Positions 44,285-55,037 of a stretch of 60,000 nt of DNA are shown here, in pieces. The first letter of the stretch is position 1. Every line of letters starts with the position of its first letter. The stretch spans positions 39,326,042-39,386,041 of the forward strand of contig CM060734.1 of NCBI GenBank assembly GCA_030704615.1, written 5' to 3'. Position numbers and translations under genes: made by a program. The stretch comes from Takakia lepidozioides. Lineage: Eukaryota > Streptophyta > Takakiopsida > Takakiales > Takakiaceae. The notes under the pieces were generated by a model, which was not told the DNA's origin, searched no databases, and saw only the letters and a list, made by a program, of their open reading frames with translations.

Positions 44285-44545
44285 GATAGTCAGTGCCCGA
44301 TGTGCAGGTGGCCTCAAGACAATATCCATTTCTGGATACAATGTTCTCATCAAAGAGAAACCGTCTTCAAGAACATAGTCCTGCCCATGTTTTACCATCT
44401 TTCAATATCTCAAGGTTGAGCCTAAAACCCTGGCCCTGTTGGGATCTAATTGCTGGGTAGCTCACACACAGCAGACTAGAGGAAATCTGGAAATCCTGAA
44501 CCAATTGTTTATACCAAGGTAAGGTCAAGGCCAGAATACATTTAA
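44285..44545 (+). mobile_element. Second truncated LINE fragment in tandem
   Basis: Ten bases after the end of the previous LINE, the C-terminal coding region starts again (CAGTGCCCGATGTGCAGGTG ... CTCAAGACAATATCC). It runs through the segment also present at 9083 to TTTATACCAAGGTAAGGTC, with deletions relative to the fuller copy. Either one LINE inserted beside another or a dimeric copy was made. Confidence 0.75.
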
Positions 44546-45344
44546 CTTTCAAGTTAAGTCCTACCCAGTCAAACGTGCTGGCAGACCTCATTCTGCTCTA
44601 CTCCTGTTCCCTTTCCCTCTCATCCCCGTTTCTGTTCTGGGACTTGGCAGAGCTACAAGCTCCGGCATTCAAAGTCTACTGAGACGTATCTAATCGCAAA
44701 GAGTAAAAACATTTAGCAATATAATTGAGGCATTTGAAGAGCAAATAAAGTTCCTGCCAAAACCTATGTACCCGAGAGTAAGCAGATGTAGAAATGAGAC
44801 TGTGTTCTCACCACTCGGTCATTCCTCACCGCAAAGCCAGAGAGAAGGTCCCTTTTTACAAATGAAATATGAGGAGATGTATGGGGTCTGACGAAAATTA
44901 ATCCTGCATAGCTCCCGAAGCTTGCACACTCCCTCCCCTCTCCGCCTCATACCGAACGATTTCCTGATATGTGTTAGGGAGGAGGGATAGAGAGTCACCT
45001 GATTAATCATGCCACGAATTGTGGGGGTATTATCCCGAAAGACAGTGTGATGGCGTTTGCGAAGACCCAGAGACTGCATTGTTCGACGATGCTGTTGTCT
45101 TGTTCCAGCCAGCCCTCTGACCATCTGTATTGCCAGGCGCGCACTCCAGGCCGGTGCCTGCCCTGCCATATTGACAAACTAAGTAGACGTAGGTCAATTC
45201 AATGTCTACAACTAGAAGGAGAGGTCAGCTCGTTGCATAAATAAACCGGATTTACCGATTTTCTGCAGAAGACATCCCAAGGGGTCCTGGATGAGAATGG
45301 GCAAGAGCGTAATGTGAGAGAGGAAGACAAGAAATCGTAATACA
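44546..45344. other. Intergenic region upstream of the cofactor A gene
   Basis: No gene is supported. The right part presumably contains the promoter of the next gene. The minus-strand frame of 116 codons (44819-45169) shows no recognisable domain. Confidence 0.35.
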
Positions 45345-45474
45345 AAATTGCAACACGGAAACCCTAGTAGGTACCCTAAAACCCCCACATCCATACCTAC
45401 AGTGGTACAGCAGTTGGGTTTACGAAATATCGGGGGCGGGTTGATCAACGATCGAGTCGAGGAAGTTTTAGCAG
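45345..45474 (+). other. Possible 5' untranslated exon of cofactor A
   Basis: A GCAG|GTGGGT donor at 45474/45475 and an AG acceptor at 45827 just ahead of the start codon would define a 353-bp intron in the 5' leader. No transcript evidence is available, so the start of this exon is a guess. Confidence 0.3.
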
Positions 45475-45849
45475 GTGGGTTCTCTTTATCACCAACATTT
45501 CTCTTGCTACAAGTGCCCATTGCCGTGCTGGTATACCCATCTTCGGTGGCAGTTTTGCGTGCCTGCATGTCTTTTGCAAGGATCCGAAGTTGTCGCATTC
45601 CCCCACTGTTATTTCATCCCAAGTTTCCTAGCACGGTATGGGGGTTCTAGTTCACTTCAGTTGGATGCTTAGTAGACGTTTCCTCAAGGTTGCTATGTGA
45701 AACAGCCACCGGGCAGTTTCTCAAGACAATGTGCGTAACGATCGATCGAAACTAATGTAGGAGAGGCATGTGCCCCTGTGTCAAACTGCACTAAGAGGTG
45801 ATTTATATGGGTGTTTGATGGATGCAGAGCACACATATTGAAAGGGGAG

Positions 45850-48125
45850 ATGGCAGCTGTGAAAAATTTGAAGATTAAGACAGGCATCTGCCGGCGCGTG
45901 TTGAAGGAGCTGCAATCGTATGTGACTGAGGTGGACCGCGAGTCTGCCAAGACCTCGTCGATGAAGGATGCCAACGCTGACCAATTTGATGTCAAGCAAC
46001 AGGTACGGTGTTTTGTTGATATATTGCAGGGATTGGGGGTAGAGGTGTTGTTGGCTCGACCTGGGAAGGGCGCGGTGTCGCAATGTTCCAAGCTTTGTTG
46101 GTTTTGATCCGGGACAATGCGGTGGGTGTATTGGTGTTATCCATTGTCCTCTTTATTTGTCTCATAATGTCTGTCCATTTCACAGTGTCAAATTGCTGGT
46201 AGGCACCTCCGTCTCGAATATGAAATGCTCTCCTCCATTCTCTTTTCATGCAAGTACTGCCAAGCCATCTTCCCTCAACAAATCTTTGAAGACACAAGAG
46301 TTACATAAAGTGTAAGGGAAAGTGGCAAAAGTGAATTATGAAGAAGCATGTCATCCTAGACAATAGGTGTGAATCGATTGCTCAGACATTGTGCATCAAC
46401 TTACTGGTCTCAGGAAAATGTGCTGGCGGAGTCGCGCATGATGATTCCTGACTGTAGAAGGCGGTTGGAGACAGCACTTTCAACCTTGCAAGCAGCTGTG
46501 GTGAGTCCACACTCTCTCCTCAGCAATGCCCTTGCCCTGCTCGCTCCTGTGGGACTTTGGATATTTGAAGTTTATTGAATTCCAGGACTAGCATGACTAT
46601 AGATCTTATCCCCATCGGCAATTATACCCATACATAAGAGCCGCGGCTCAAAGGATGACTTTCTCTGAGAGTGGTGTATAGGGAGGCCTCGCTGTTTTTG
46701 AGCCTGTGTGCTTCATCCACCATGAGATAACAAGTTCTCATAAAGGGGAAAGACCATCACTTCCATAGGCGAACATGAGGGGTGAAACAAGGCATATGGT
46801 TCTTGTTCAGCTTACTAGTACTATGTCTCCACTTCTCGTTCTTTCTGTGGTAAGGGTGTGATATCATTGGCTTACTGGTAGGTCATAAAGCTCATTGCTT
46901 TAGAACTTACCTGGCAGCAATTACATTATCTTTTACTCGAAGAACCTATCCGAAAAACATTCAAAAAAGAGTGTACTGAACATATAGCTCCTAGAATGGC
47001 TTGGCAGGCCTGATAAAGAGGCCGATATATAAGAAACATACCTTCAACTCAGCAATGGCATCTTGTGCAAATGCAATATACTTACCTTGGACAAGAAGCT
47101 CCTGATGTGTTAGGCGTCTTGACTGTGCTCCTATGGTTGGATCACTTTGCATGCATCACTCTCGCGAAAACCATATAATATTAGGAAACCACTAATCCTA
47201 GAGATACTCCACCTTGAGACTTCAATGCTGCTAACCTGGATTAGTGGCTAGGATCATTCACAATGCTGAACACAACATTGGGAGTACCAAATGTATGCTG
47301 CATAGGAAACTCAATTCCTACCACATAACCTTATCAGATGCCCACTGCTCATCAATGTGTAGTGGGCTAATTGAGTCCCAGAGACTTGAAAAGTTGTCTA
47401 TGTAGGCTCACTCCTACACAGCCAACCGCCAAACTACACCAAAAAATAGGAGAAGCACTCCGAACTTAGGTATGGCAAGGTGTAAGTCAAATAAGATCTT
47501 CTGAAACATGATTCTCAGGCCTGGTTTGGACAGTGGCTCCATTTAGTGGACATTATATGCTCAAAAAGTTTAGCGCTTGCCTATAGTGTCGTGTGTTCCT
47601 GGAGATTTTTGGTAATCCAATTCTAAAGTCCTACTGCTGGACAAGTTCTGAAGCTACTTCCATTTCAGTGAAATGGTACTTTGCAGTGAACTTCGTAATC
47701 TGTATTCACGTCAGAGGCTCTGTTGTAAAGCATACTAGCCTTCCCTTCCTCCTGTTAGGTGGGCTGTCAGTGGAGGGTGGGGGGTGTTGATTGTGTTAGG
47801 AATGCAGGTCAGTGATAGGCTCTAATGTTTACCAGATAATGTTGCTTTGGCCATCATTTCTGCCAGCTACTCGCTAGTTTCTAAGTGGAGTTTCACATGT
47901 GATTGTTGTTGTGCACTTTGGTTTTTTAAACTAGTGGTATTGTTGTACATGTGAAAAGTCCAGCTGTGTCCTGGTGTGGTGATAGGTGCAGCATACAGGG
48001 GCTCTTGGTTGTAATGTGTGTGCTTATGGCAGGAAGAAGCAGAGAATGATACAGGTGTCCAAGGCAGCGAGGAGCTCATGGCAGCAATTGCACTCATTGC
48101 CAATGTGGAGCCTCTGTTCGCTTAG
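45850..48125 (+). CDS. TBCA: Tubulin-folding cofactor A (TBCA), 3 exons, 110 aa
   Basis: Cofactor A captures beta-tubulin released from the CCT chaperonin and passes it on in alpha/beta-tubulin dimer assembly in the cytosol; the Arabidopsis gene is KIESEL. Exons are 45850-46002, 46414-46500 and 48033-48125, all GT-AG with phase 0 junctions, 111 codons with the stop. The protein begins MAAVKNLKIKTGICRRVLKE and includes SYVTEVDRESAKTSSMKD, then ENVLAESRMMIPDCRRRLE, the family's most conserved block, and ends in an acidic helix (EEAENDTGVQGSEELMAAIA). About 110 residues is the normal family size, and the protein should be a three-helix bundle. The first ATG gives the usual N-terminus, although the frame is open upstream to the acceptor at 45827. 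The second intron is 1.5 kb. Confidence 0.92.
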
Positions 48126-50369
48126 CTCTGTCTCTCTCTATCTCTCTCTCCCCCTCAGTCTTTCCTAAGATTTTGTCAAGATACAAGCATGTCCACTGGG
48201 AACCCCTAATTCCAACAGGACCTCCTGGCAAGTGCCAAAGAAACCTCATTTGTGTGACCGGCTTTGTGGCATGCATCTGCACTCCTGCTAATGTACATAA
48301 CCATAAGATGATGGTAGTTTCCAGGAGCCTTTGCATGTATATGAAAAGTAGTTCGAACTAAGACAGATGGAGTGCCCCAAGATTGGGAAACCTCTTTGTT
48401 GCAGAGAGAATAGGGCATGTGTCTCTTGAGATCTATTATACAATAGTTCAGTGCAACAAGATTCTCCCAGAAGACTGTATGGAAGGCATGATTTGAGTGA
48501 TTTACTAACACAATATAATGTGAATTTTTTTTTCAATGGCAATTTAGTACGAAGGTGTAAGCTCAGTGGGTCACTACTGCAATGGATGGTAGTGTTTGGG
48601 AGATATAATGAAGCTTGCAAGTGAGCTTGTCCCCTCCATTCCCAAGAACAGCACACAGGCTCCAACATACAGACTGGAAGCTGTGTCATTGTATCTAAAT
48701 TTGTCATCAGAATCCACAGTTTAGAGCAATCACACTCATTTGCATCAGATCCTCACATGAGAGCAAGATTTCTCAACGGTTTCAAACCGAAAGGCACAAT
48801 AGGCTGAAGCATTGATGTCACGGTGGGCATTCCTCCCTGTCAGTGTCTCTGGAATTCCCAAGGATTGTGTATCTGTTGTTGTTCATTCTGTGGCAGGCAC
48901 TTGTTATTGTTATAGCTATTATAAGTAGCCGACGGCGCGACACAGTTGTGATTCCGTGTAAGAGGGAGCGGTCACCCCCAAGCTGGTATTATAAGGTCCA
49001 TGTGCCCACACACGAGCTGGCTTTGAACCTGCCTTAGTCAGAAACTCTCATGGAGTGTAGGCGTGCCTCCAGCATTTCGTGCCCCACGCAAGATATCCAT
49101 CACACAGCGGTCCCACACTGATGATGGTCCTGCTAGTCCCCGTGTCTGTGGGACCAGGAGCCCTGACATGCCAGCCCTTCCTACAGCCAAATCCAAATTT
49201 ACAGAACAATTGTTGTATCTCGGGTTTCACCCTTTCAACCGGTGTGTGCTACAGCCCCTACAGGCTACCATCATCGGTGCCCATCGTCTTCTTTTCTTGG
49301 CCCATCATAGCCACCGCAATTCTCATTGGTTTGGGGTCCTTCCTTTTCCATCGTTTCGTACGGAGGAGGAAACAAAGGAGCGAGAAAACCAAACCAGTTC
49401 TTGAAGCAGAAGTTAAAGTCCCTTGTATAAGTGTACTTGGGTCCTGAGTGTTGCACGGGAATGAACTGCAATTTTATTAGATCAACAGTGGGTCCTGTCT
49501 TAAATTGTAACAAGTAACAACTTTTGGAGCATCACCAGCTTTTAGCCTGTGGATTCTCCAGCTGCGGCGTCATCCAGAGAGCACGGATAACCGCCAGGTA
49601 AACCTAGGTTAACATCAGTGGACGTTGAAAATCCAAATGGCTGTTGATCCCACAAGCCATTCTGATGAGCACGGGTTCCCACTTCCGATGTGCTGTCTTT
49701 GAGTGAGGAACTAGGCTAGTCAGCTAAGATCCACCCACCACGAATAGGCAGGCTATACACACATTTAGCAACAGAAATACTGGAATCTGTAATCACAAGA
49801 CAGTTGGAAAGCGAATAGAAAGAATATACAGAGCCTGGTTCCTCACTAACAAACCACTTTAGGCTGTCAGCAAGAGGATAAATTAATGTGGCGAGAATAC
49901 GGTAGAAATGTGTGGAGGACCTGAAGGCTCACTAGATAGATAACTCTTAGTTAATGGTCAAACTGACAGACGCTGGAACTTGGAACTTGGACCCAAGAAG
50001 GGGTCTTCTGAGAAAGGTGCACTTTGGGGGGAGCATCAAGCAGAAAAAAGTTACGAAGGAAGCACAGCATAAAGCGAAATCGTGTGGCATGAAACTAGTT
50101 GTATGGCTACATATTCTCGCTGCCCTTGTGCTCCTTACACAGATGAAAAGGCGGGATCAACGGAGTGTGCAACTCCATGGTACACCTGGGTACAATCACA
50201 TGGGCCCACACATGCTGAACACAAATGCGAAGCTGAGCTGATATTAATTGATATTTCAAGTAGCTTCACAAGAGATCAACACAGTACTCCTCACGCTGGT
50301 TTTGCTTGTGGATCTTAGTACATGGGTCAGTCCATCCAGAATCATCTGGAGTTCGTATTCCGTATGCTT
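48126..50369. other. Intergenic region right of cofactor A, with weak candidates
   Basis: The first part is presumably 3' untranslated sequence. Near 49020-49031 the complement reads GGTTCAAAGCC, a perfect polymerase III B box, followed on the minus strand by SINE-like sequence to about 48900. I found no A box, so a SINE is only possible. An open frame at 49079-49447 (122 codons) has a hydrophobic N-terminal stretch and one likely membrane segment (IATAILIGLGSFLFHRF) followed by RRRKQR. It could be a small membrane protein or chance. Nothing else is supported. Confidence 0.25.
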
Positions 50370-50515
50370 TTACTTATTTTATTTTTTTCAAGAAGGAAAC
50401 CTGGGAGCGACTGCTCACACAATTCAGGCCCTTGAGGAGGGGGAGACATTGACCCCCTTTCATATAAGCCATTGGGCACAGAGGAGGGAAACATCACCCC
50501 CAGACCAACCGGTAT
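50370..50515 (-). mobile_element. Truncated SINE (3' half)
   Basis: The sequence around GGAAACCTGGGAGCGACTGC and CTCACACAATTCAGGCCCTTGA closely resembles the 3' body of the SINE at 42968-43218. It has the same T-rich (plus strand) tail on the left. The tRNA-derived head is missing or unrecognisable. It is the same orientation as the first copy. Confidence 0.7.
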
Positions 50516-51148
50516 TGTTTTAAAGTGCAATGGAGGCTCAAACTTCAAGCAGACCAAACGAATATAAAAGAAGTAGGAATGCTGAGATAATAATGGTTGG
50601 TAGCCTTCAGTAAGCAGATCTGGGAGGCTCTGGCAGATTTCGATTCACAAAATCAGTGTTATAAGCGTGGCAATCACTGGCAGAGCCGTCGGTTGGCCCG
50701 GAATAGGCGCTGTACATCACACTGGAGGAATAGCATGCCCGCACACTAGGGACCTCTCCCCAACAACATCCGTTACATTGCTTGGGCAAGTTGAATTTCT
50801 TCCCAAGTTTGTTGCAGCTAGGTATTACTAATAAGCTAAAGGTAATGTCTGTCACGATTAAGAACAGCTGTGGATGCACTTTTTCTTTTATAAATGAAAG
50901 GGGACAGCATGAGGCCCTCTAAATCATATGAATAAGGGTGTTGAGGAAAATTAACAGCAAGATAGCGAGCTTAAAACCAAGAAGATCGGTTCTCTGAAGA
51001 GTTCGACAAGCTCTGAACCGTGCCCATGCTTCTACAAGGATGAAAGAGAGTGGTAGGTAAGAGACAGGAGAAGGACTACCAGCTACGTACCCACTATGTA
51101 TCCCGCATAGCTGAGAAAAAGTCCTACTCAGGGGAAGTTCCCCACACC
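50516..51148. other. Intergenic, nothing recognised
   Basis: A minus-strand frame of 90 codons (50607-50879) and one of 83 codons (50919-51170) show no known domain. No repeats are obvious. Confidence 0.35.
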
Positions 51149-51333
51149 AGCAGAGATCTTGGTATGGCATAGGAAACTTACGTACTCTGTCTAGTCAACA
51201 CACGTACTCTGTCCAGTCTACAGCAGAAATCCTGGTATCGTTAGAAAACACAGGTACTACTCTGACTTGACTATAGCAGAGATCTTGGTATGGCATAGAA
51301 AACACACGTAGTACTCTGTCAAGTCCATAGCAG
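51149..51333 (+). repeat. 53-73 bp tandem repeat, three copies
   Basis: Copies start at 51149, 51222 and 51275 with AGCAGAGATCTTGGTATGGC or a close variant and end near ACTCTGTCAAGTC. The first is longer because an ACGTACTCTGTC(T/C)AGTC segment is itself doubled. A fourth copy starts at 51329 (AGCAGA) and stops. Confidence 0.8.
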
Positions 51334-52369
51334 AAGAATAAGAAGGCCTGAGGAGAAAAAAACCCATTCCCCACAACTTGACTCTCAGGTTCTCAAAATT
51401 GAGATGTGCCTTTACTCTTAGATTCTATGTTCTGCTTAAATGTTTCCACGTAATTTTGATCGGAGAGGACCCAAGCTCAGGGGAGGCTCCAGCATTTGGA
51501 GCCCAAACTGCACAGGTATCTGAATTCCTCCAGTAAGGGGATGAGCCCCAAAGAGGAGGCTCCGACCTATCTGTGAGGAGCTCTTAAGAGGAGTTTGCAT
51601 GGTGCATTGGTATCATGCTGCACTACAATCAATGCAACTACCTACCATCAATCATCCACAAATTCCAACCATCTAATAAACATCCACCCTAGTGCAGCTA
51701 TGCATCACACCTCCAAAGTTGGCAGGAGGATTCCACAGTGAAAATAAAAACATTATAATGTTTTTGTGTCTGACCTGGAATTTGAGCTCTTACACAAGAT
51801 TCCCACAAAATTTTGCTTTGACGACTTAATTTTCTCAGACTTGAGACCCACAAACCTAATGTAATAATGAAAGAAAAGAAAAAAAAACAAGCCTAAAACG
51901 GCGATGGGCTCTCTTGCTTTGGCAAAACATAAGAGGAAGGTGAGAGTAAGGGGCATTACTCATCACAACACACCAATCGGAAGCCTTGACACGGTGTAAG
52001 GTCCTTTGACCACATTTTCTCCCTTGACTTGAACATGTGCAATGAGATTTACCCAATCATTTTGCAGTTACAATTCTAGTTTGAATTCATTACGTGGAAG
52101 CGCTATACCATGTTCAATGAGAAAATTACAAGACGACAGTGTGTAGTGACTATCAACCTTGCAGGTCCATGTTACTGTTTCTCTTATGTATGGGTTTACA
52201 CAAGGGTATAAAAGGTGAAAATGTCCTGGCTTCAAGGGACCTCCAAAGAAGGTGCAATTTTTCCAACTTTTTGAAGAAACCCTCTAGTATATGTGTAGTA
52301 ATGCCCACCCTCGAAAGGGGCAGTAGCCGCAAGGTGAAGTGGTACCGTAGGCGAAGTTACGTCCGCTTT
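51334..52369. other. Intergenic, nothing recognised
   Basis: AT-rich sequence with short open frames only. No domain, repeat or RNA gene seen. Confidence 0.35.
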
Positions 52370-52463
52370 GGCCGGAGTCTTCTTTCATTCTTTTTTTAAG
52401 TTTTTAAAGGGGTTTTGGCCGGAGTCTTCTTTTATTCTTTTTTTAAGTTGTTAAAGGGGTTCT
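52370..52463 (+). repeat. 47-bp tandem duplication
   Basis: GGCCGGAGTCTTCTTTCATTC and the following T-rich bases to AAAGGGGTTTT (52370-52416) are repeated at 52417-52463 with about three differences. This looks like a recent duplication. Confidence 0.88.
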
Positions 52464-54012
52464 TCTTCTTCTAATAATGCCCCCACTATGTCCAAAAGTT
52501 TTCACAACTGAGAAAATTATTTTGCAAAATATTGTGGAGGGTGCAGGTGTCAAGCATGGGACTGCACACGTGTGTGAAGTTGAAAATCCAACTAGCCTTA
52601 TGGAAGGGTCGACCACCAATTGACAGGGCCAGGCCAGAGATCGTATATAAGTATAAGGGTGGGGGAGGGCTTTACTCGGCCTGGGCTTTACTCCCACCTG
52701 CTACTTACTACTTCGGTAAGCAGGGCCCCACTGTGTTATAGATATAGAATGGAGTAGGATTCAGGACTGATGAGTGGTGCAGTGCTGCAGTCTCTAGTAT
52801 GTTTTGCCTCACAAATTGGAACCGAACCAAGTTGTCTGTCCCTTAGGCTCTTCTTGGTTATCGCTGCCTACAGCCAGACAGTGTGTTGGGTCAACCCATC
52901 CATGCACAGTCCTCGCTTGATCGTCCTAGTTCAACAGAAGAGAACGCCAAGACAAAAGATGCTGCAGGTGACAGTGCAAACGGATCAGTTTGGCAAACTC
53001 CACTGTTGGTAATCGTGTCGCTCGCGAAAAACGTGGTGTGTACAAAATCAGCAGCTGCCGACGTGGTCGTATGGAAGGATGGCTCACATACCTAGCGAGA
53101 TGCAGCTTTTGCAAAGGAGATGGCTCGGCCGCACTCCGACACCTTCATTTACTTACGTCACGCATGTACGATGCTGTGCATTATTCGTCCCTTGAAAAGA
53201 TTGTATTTGCGCCTGTGCAGAAGAGTGACATACTTCTTACCTATGATGTAGTTATCAAGTGCAGTTAGAGTGATTGATCAATCAAGTCCATCGATAGGAG
53301 TTTGTGAAAAGGAGACACTGTCACTCACAATTCTGGCTCTAAGAAACATCACGAGCCTGACGCTCCAGAACAGACCGCTCAATAACGCGAACATGGGTGC
53401 AAAATAGGATGGCACTTTGATTTTTGGAAGCTGCTGGCTACCACACTGTCCTTTCACAGGCAAGGATGTGTGAGGCGCAGCGCTAATGGCACTTACTAGC
53501 ATGGTTAGTGGTGTCTTCTCTCAGATCTAACTTGGTAGGCGATGCTATAATTGGGTGCACTGCCCAACAGTGGTGTTCCCCCATGAGTGCCCTGCTCGCT
53601 CTTTGCTGCTGGAAAACTCATTAGAATCTATCAAACAGGTCCATGGTTTACAATTGGGCACGTCCTCTGTGCAGGATTTGACGTGGAATAAGTGGGTATG
53701 CTTGGATCCTGTCATGTGGGCTTATGCTTGCTTGTCCAGTCGCAGCACTGAGAATGGAGCAGATCCAAAACATTGAATGGCTAGCCGTGCTTCATTGTGC
53801 GAGCATGGTAACGCGCAGGCATCTTGTCTGGGCCACAGCTTCCGTGCCCATACCCAGGTTGAGAAGGGCCTTTTCGTCCTCTGACAGCGTCAGAAGCACT
53901 GCAAATATCTCTCTCAACTTCCGGCCCCATCGTCCATGCCACTCAGACAAGAAAAGATCATGGGTACCAAATCATCCTTTTAATGGTTTTTGAAGAAACT
54001 CGGTTTTTTTTC
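52464..54012. other. Intergenic, no supported gene
   Basis: Frames of 70-92 codons on both strands (52990-53268 plus, 53278-53502 minus, 53724-53993 plus) lack recognisable domains and clear splice partners. Confidence 0.35.
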
Positions 54013-54045
54013 CTGCAGGCAATTACTGCTGGTTACTGCCTGCAG
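54013..54045. repeat. 9-bp perfect inverted repeat
   Basis: CTGCAGGCA (54013-54021) pairs with TGCCTGCAG (54037-54045) over 15 bases. The loop itself contains TTACTGCTGGTTACTGC with a short direct repeat. Significance unknown. Confidence 0.6.
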
Positions 54046-54109
54046 CTCCCAAAAAAAAGACTGGCTGACGATGACATGGCGATAATAACATGACACTGTG
54101 GAACCTTAG

Positions 54110-54290
54110 GCGTGCTCTATATATATGTGACGCCTCCCAAAGGAAGCGTAGTCTCTTGAACCCCAAGGGCTACTGCCTCCCGGCGGGAAGGTGGGCACCT
54201 TTGTAACACCAAGTGGCTTCAACCCGCAACCACGTCTGAGGTGGTATGTGCCCATTTGGGCTACAATTTGGCTGGCATTCCCACACTCTA
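54110..54290 (-). mobile_element. Candidate second-family SINE
   Basis: On the minus strand TAGCCCAAATGGG (near 54262) resembles a polymerase III A box. About 30 bp downstream GGGTTGAAGCC (near 54218) resembles a B box. GGGGTTCAAGAGAC further on is a second B-box-like site. The body is GC-rich against AT-rich flanks. No target duplication or tail was confirmed. Confidence 0.35.
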
Positions 54291-54589
54291 CACTAAACTA
54301 CTCTTTGACTTTTCAGTTGACATAAGAATTATGAAGCAAAATTATGTGCCATGATGCCAAAAATAGTTACTGATTTACCACTTTCATTTCAATTTGTGTC
54401 CACTCTGATTGGATTATGCGACTCTTATTAATAGTAGTAAAAATGATTTCTTGGACTCAAAATAAACGGCCCCAAATTCTGGGAGGGGATATTCCTGAAG
54501 GTCAAAAAAAGAGGAGATGATTGGAGCAGCCAATGGGGAGGGAAGGCCTCTCATTTTAAGATAATAGGGTCTTCAATGGGCACGTGCGA

Positions 54590-54835
54590 TGTGGCCGGTG
54601 GGCCCCGCGCACGGACGCCCGGCTCCCTAGCGCCCCGCCCGCCCCGCCCGCCGCTGCGCGCGGTCGCCCAGCCACGGGCGCAGCTGCAGCAACCGCGCCC
54701 GCGCCCCCTCCGTCGCGCGGCCAGTCCCCCGCCCATGAGTCCGCTGCCCTCCAGTCTGCTAGTCCGCTGCTGGCCAGTCGGCTGCCCAGCAGTCTGCCCG
54801 CCAGTCCCTGCCATCCAGTCCGATGACGGCGCAGG
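54590..54835 (+). repeat. GC-rich block and AGTCYGCTG motif array, left
   Basis: 54590-54720 is almost entirely G and C with many CpG. 54720-54835 then holds repeated AGTCCGCTG, AGTCTGCTA, AGTCGGCTG and AGTCTGCCC motifs spaced about 10-20 bp apart. The complement of 59250-59400 has the same motif, so the arrays at the two sides are in opposite orientation. Confidence 0.7.
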
Positions 54836-55037
54836 ATCGCCACCGTCCATTTCCATAACCCATCCGAGCCCTCTATTTTTAGGGCTGCAAAAATGGCAAT
54901 GATTTTCCCACCAAATCCCGACCGCTCTCTATTGACGGCTGTTTGTTGTCCGATGTTGCGGTAGGCGTTTCCATGCACGCGACTGTTCCTCTTTTGCGCG
55001 CGATGTCCATGATGATGATGAAGGGGAAGGACTGACG

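Noticed and set aside
49063-49404. 113-codon open frame overlapping the hydrophobic 122-codon frame
   Set aside because: It is the alternate frame of the same DNA, with no domain. The hydrophobic frame is the better candidate and is itself weak.
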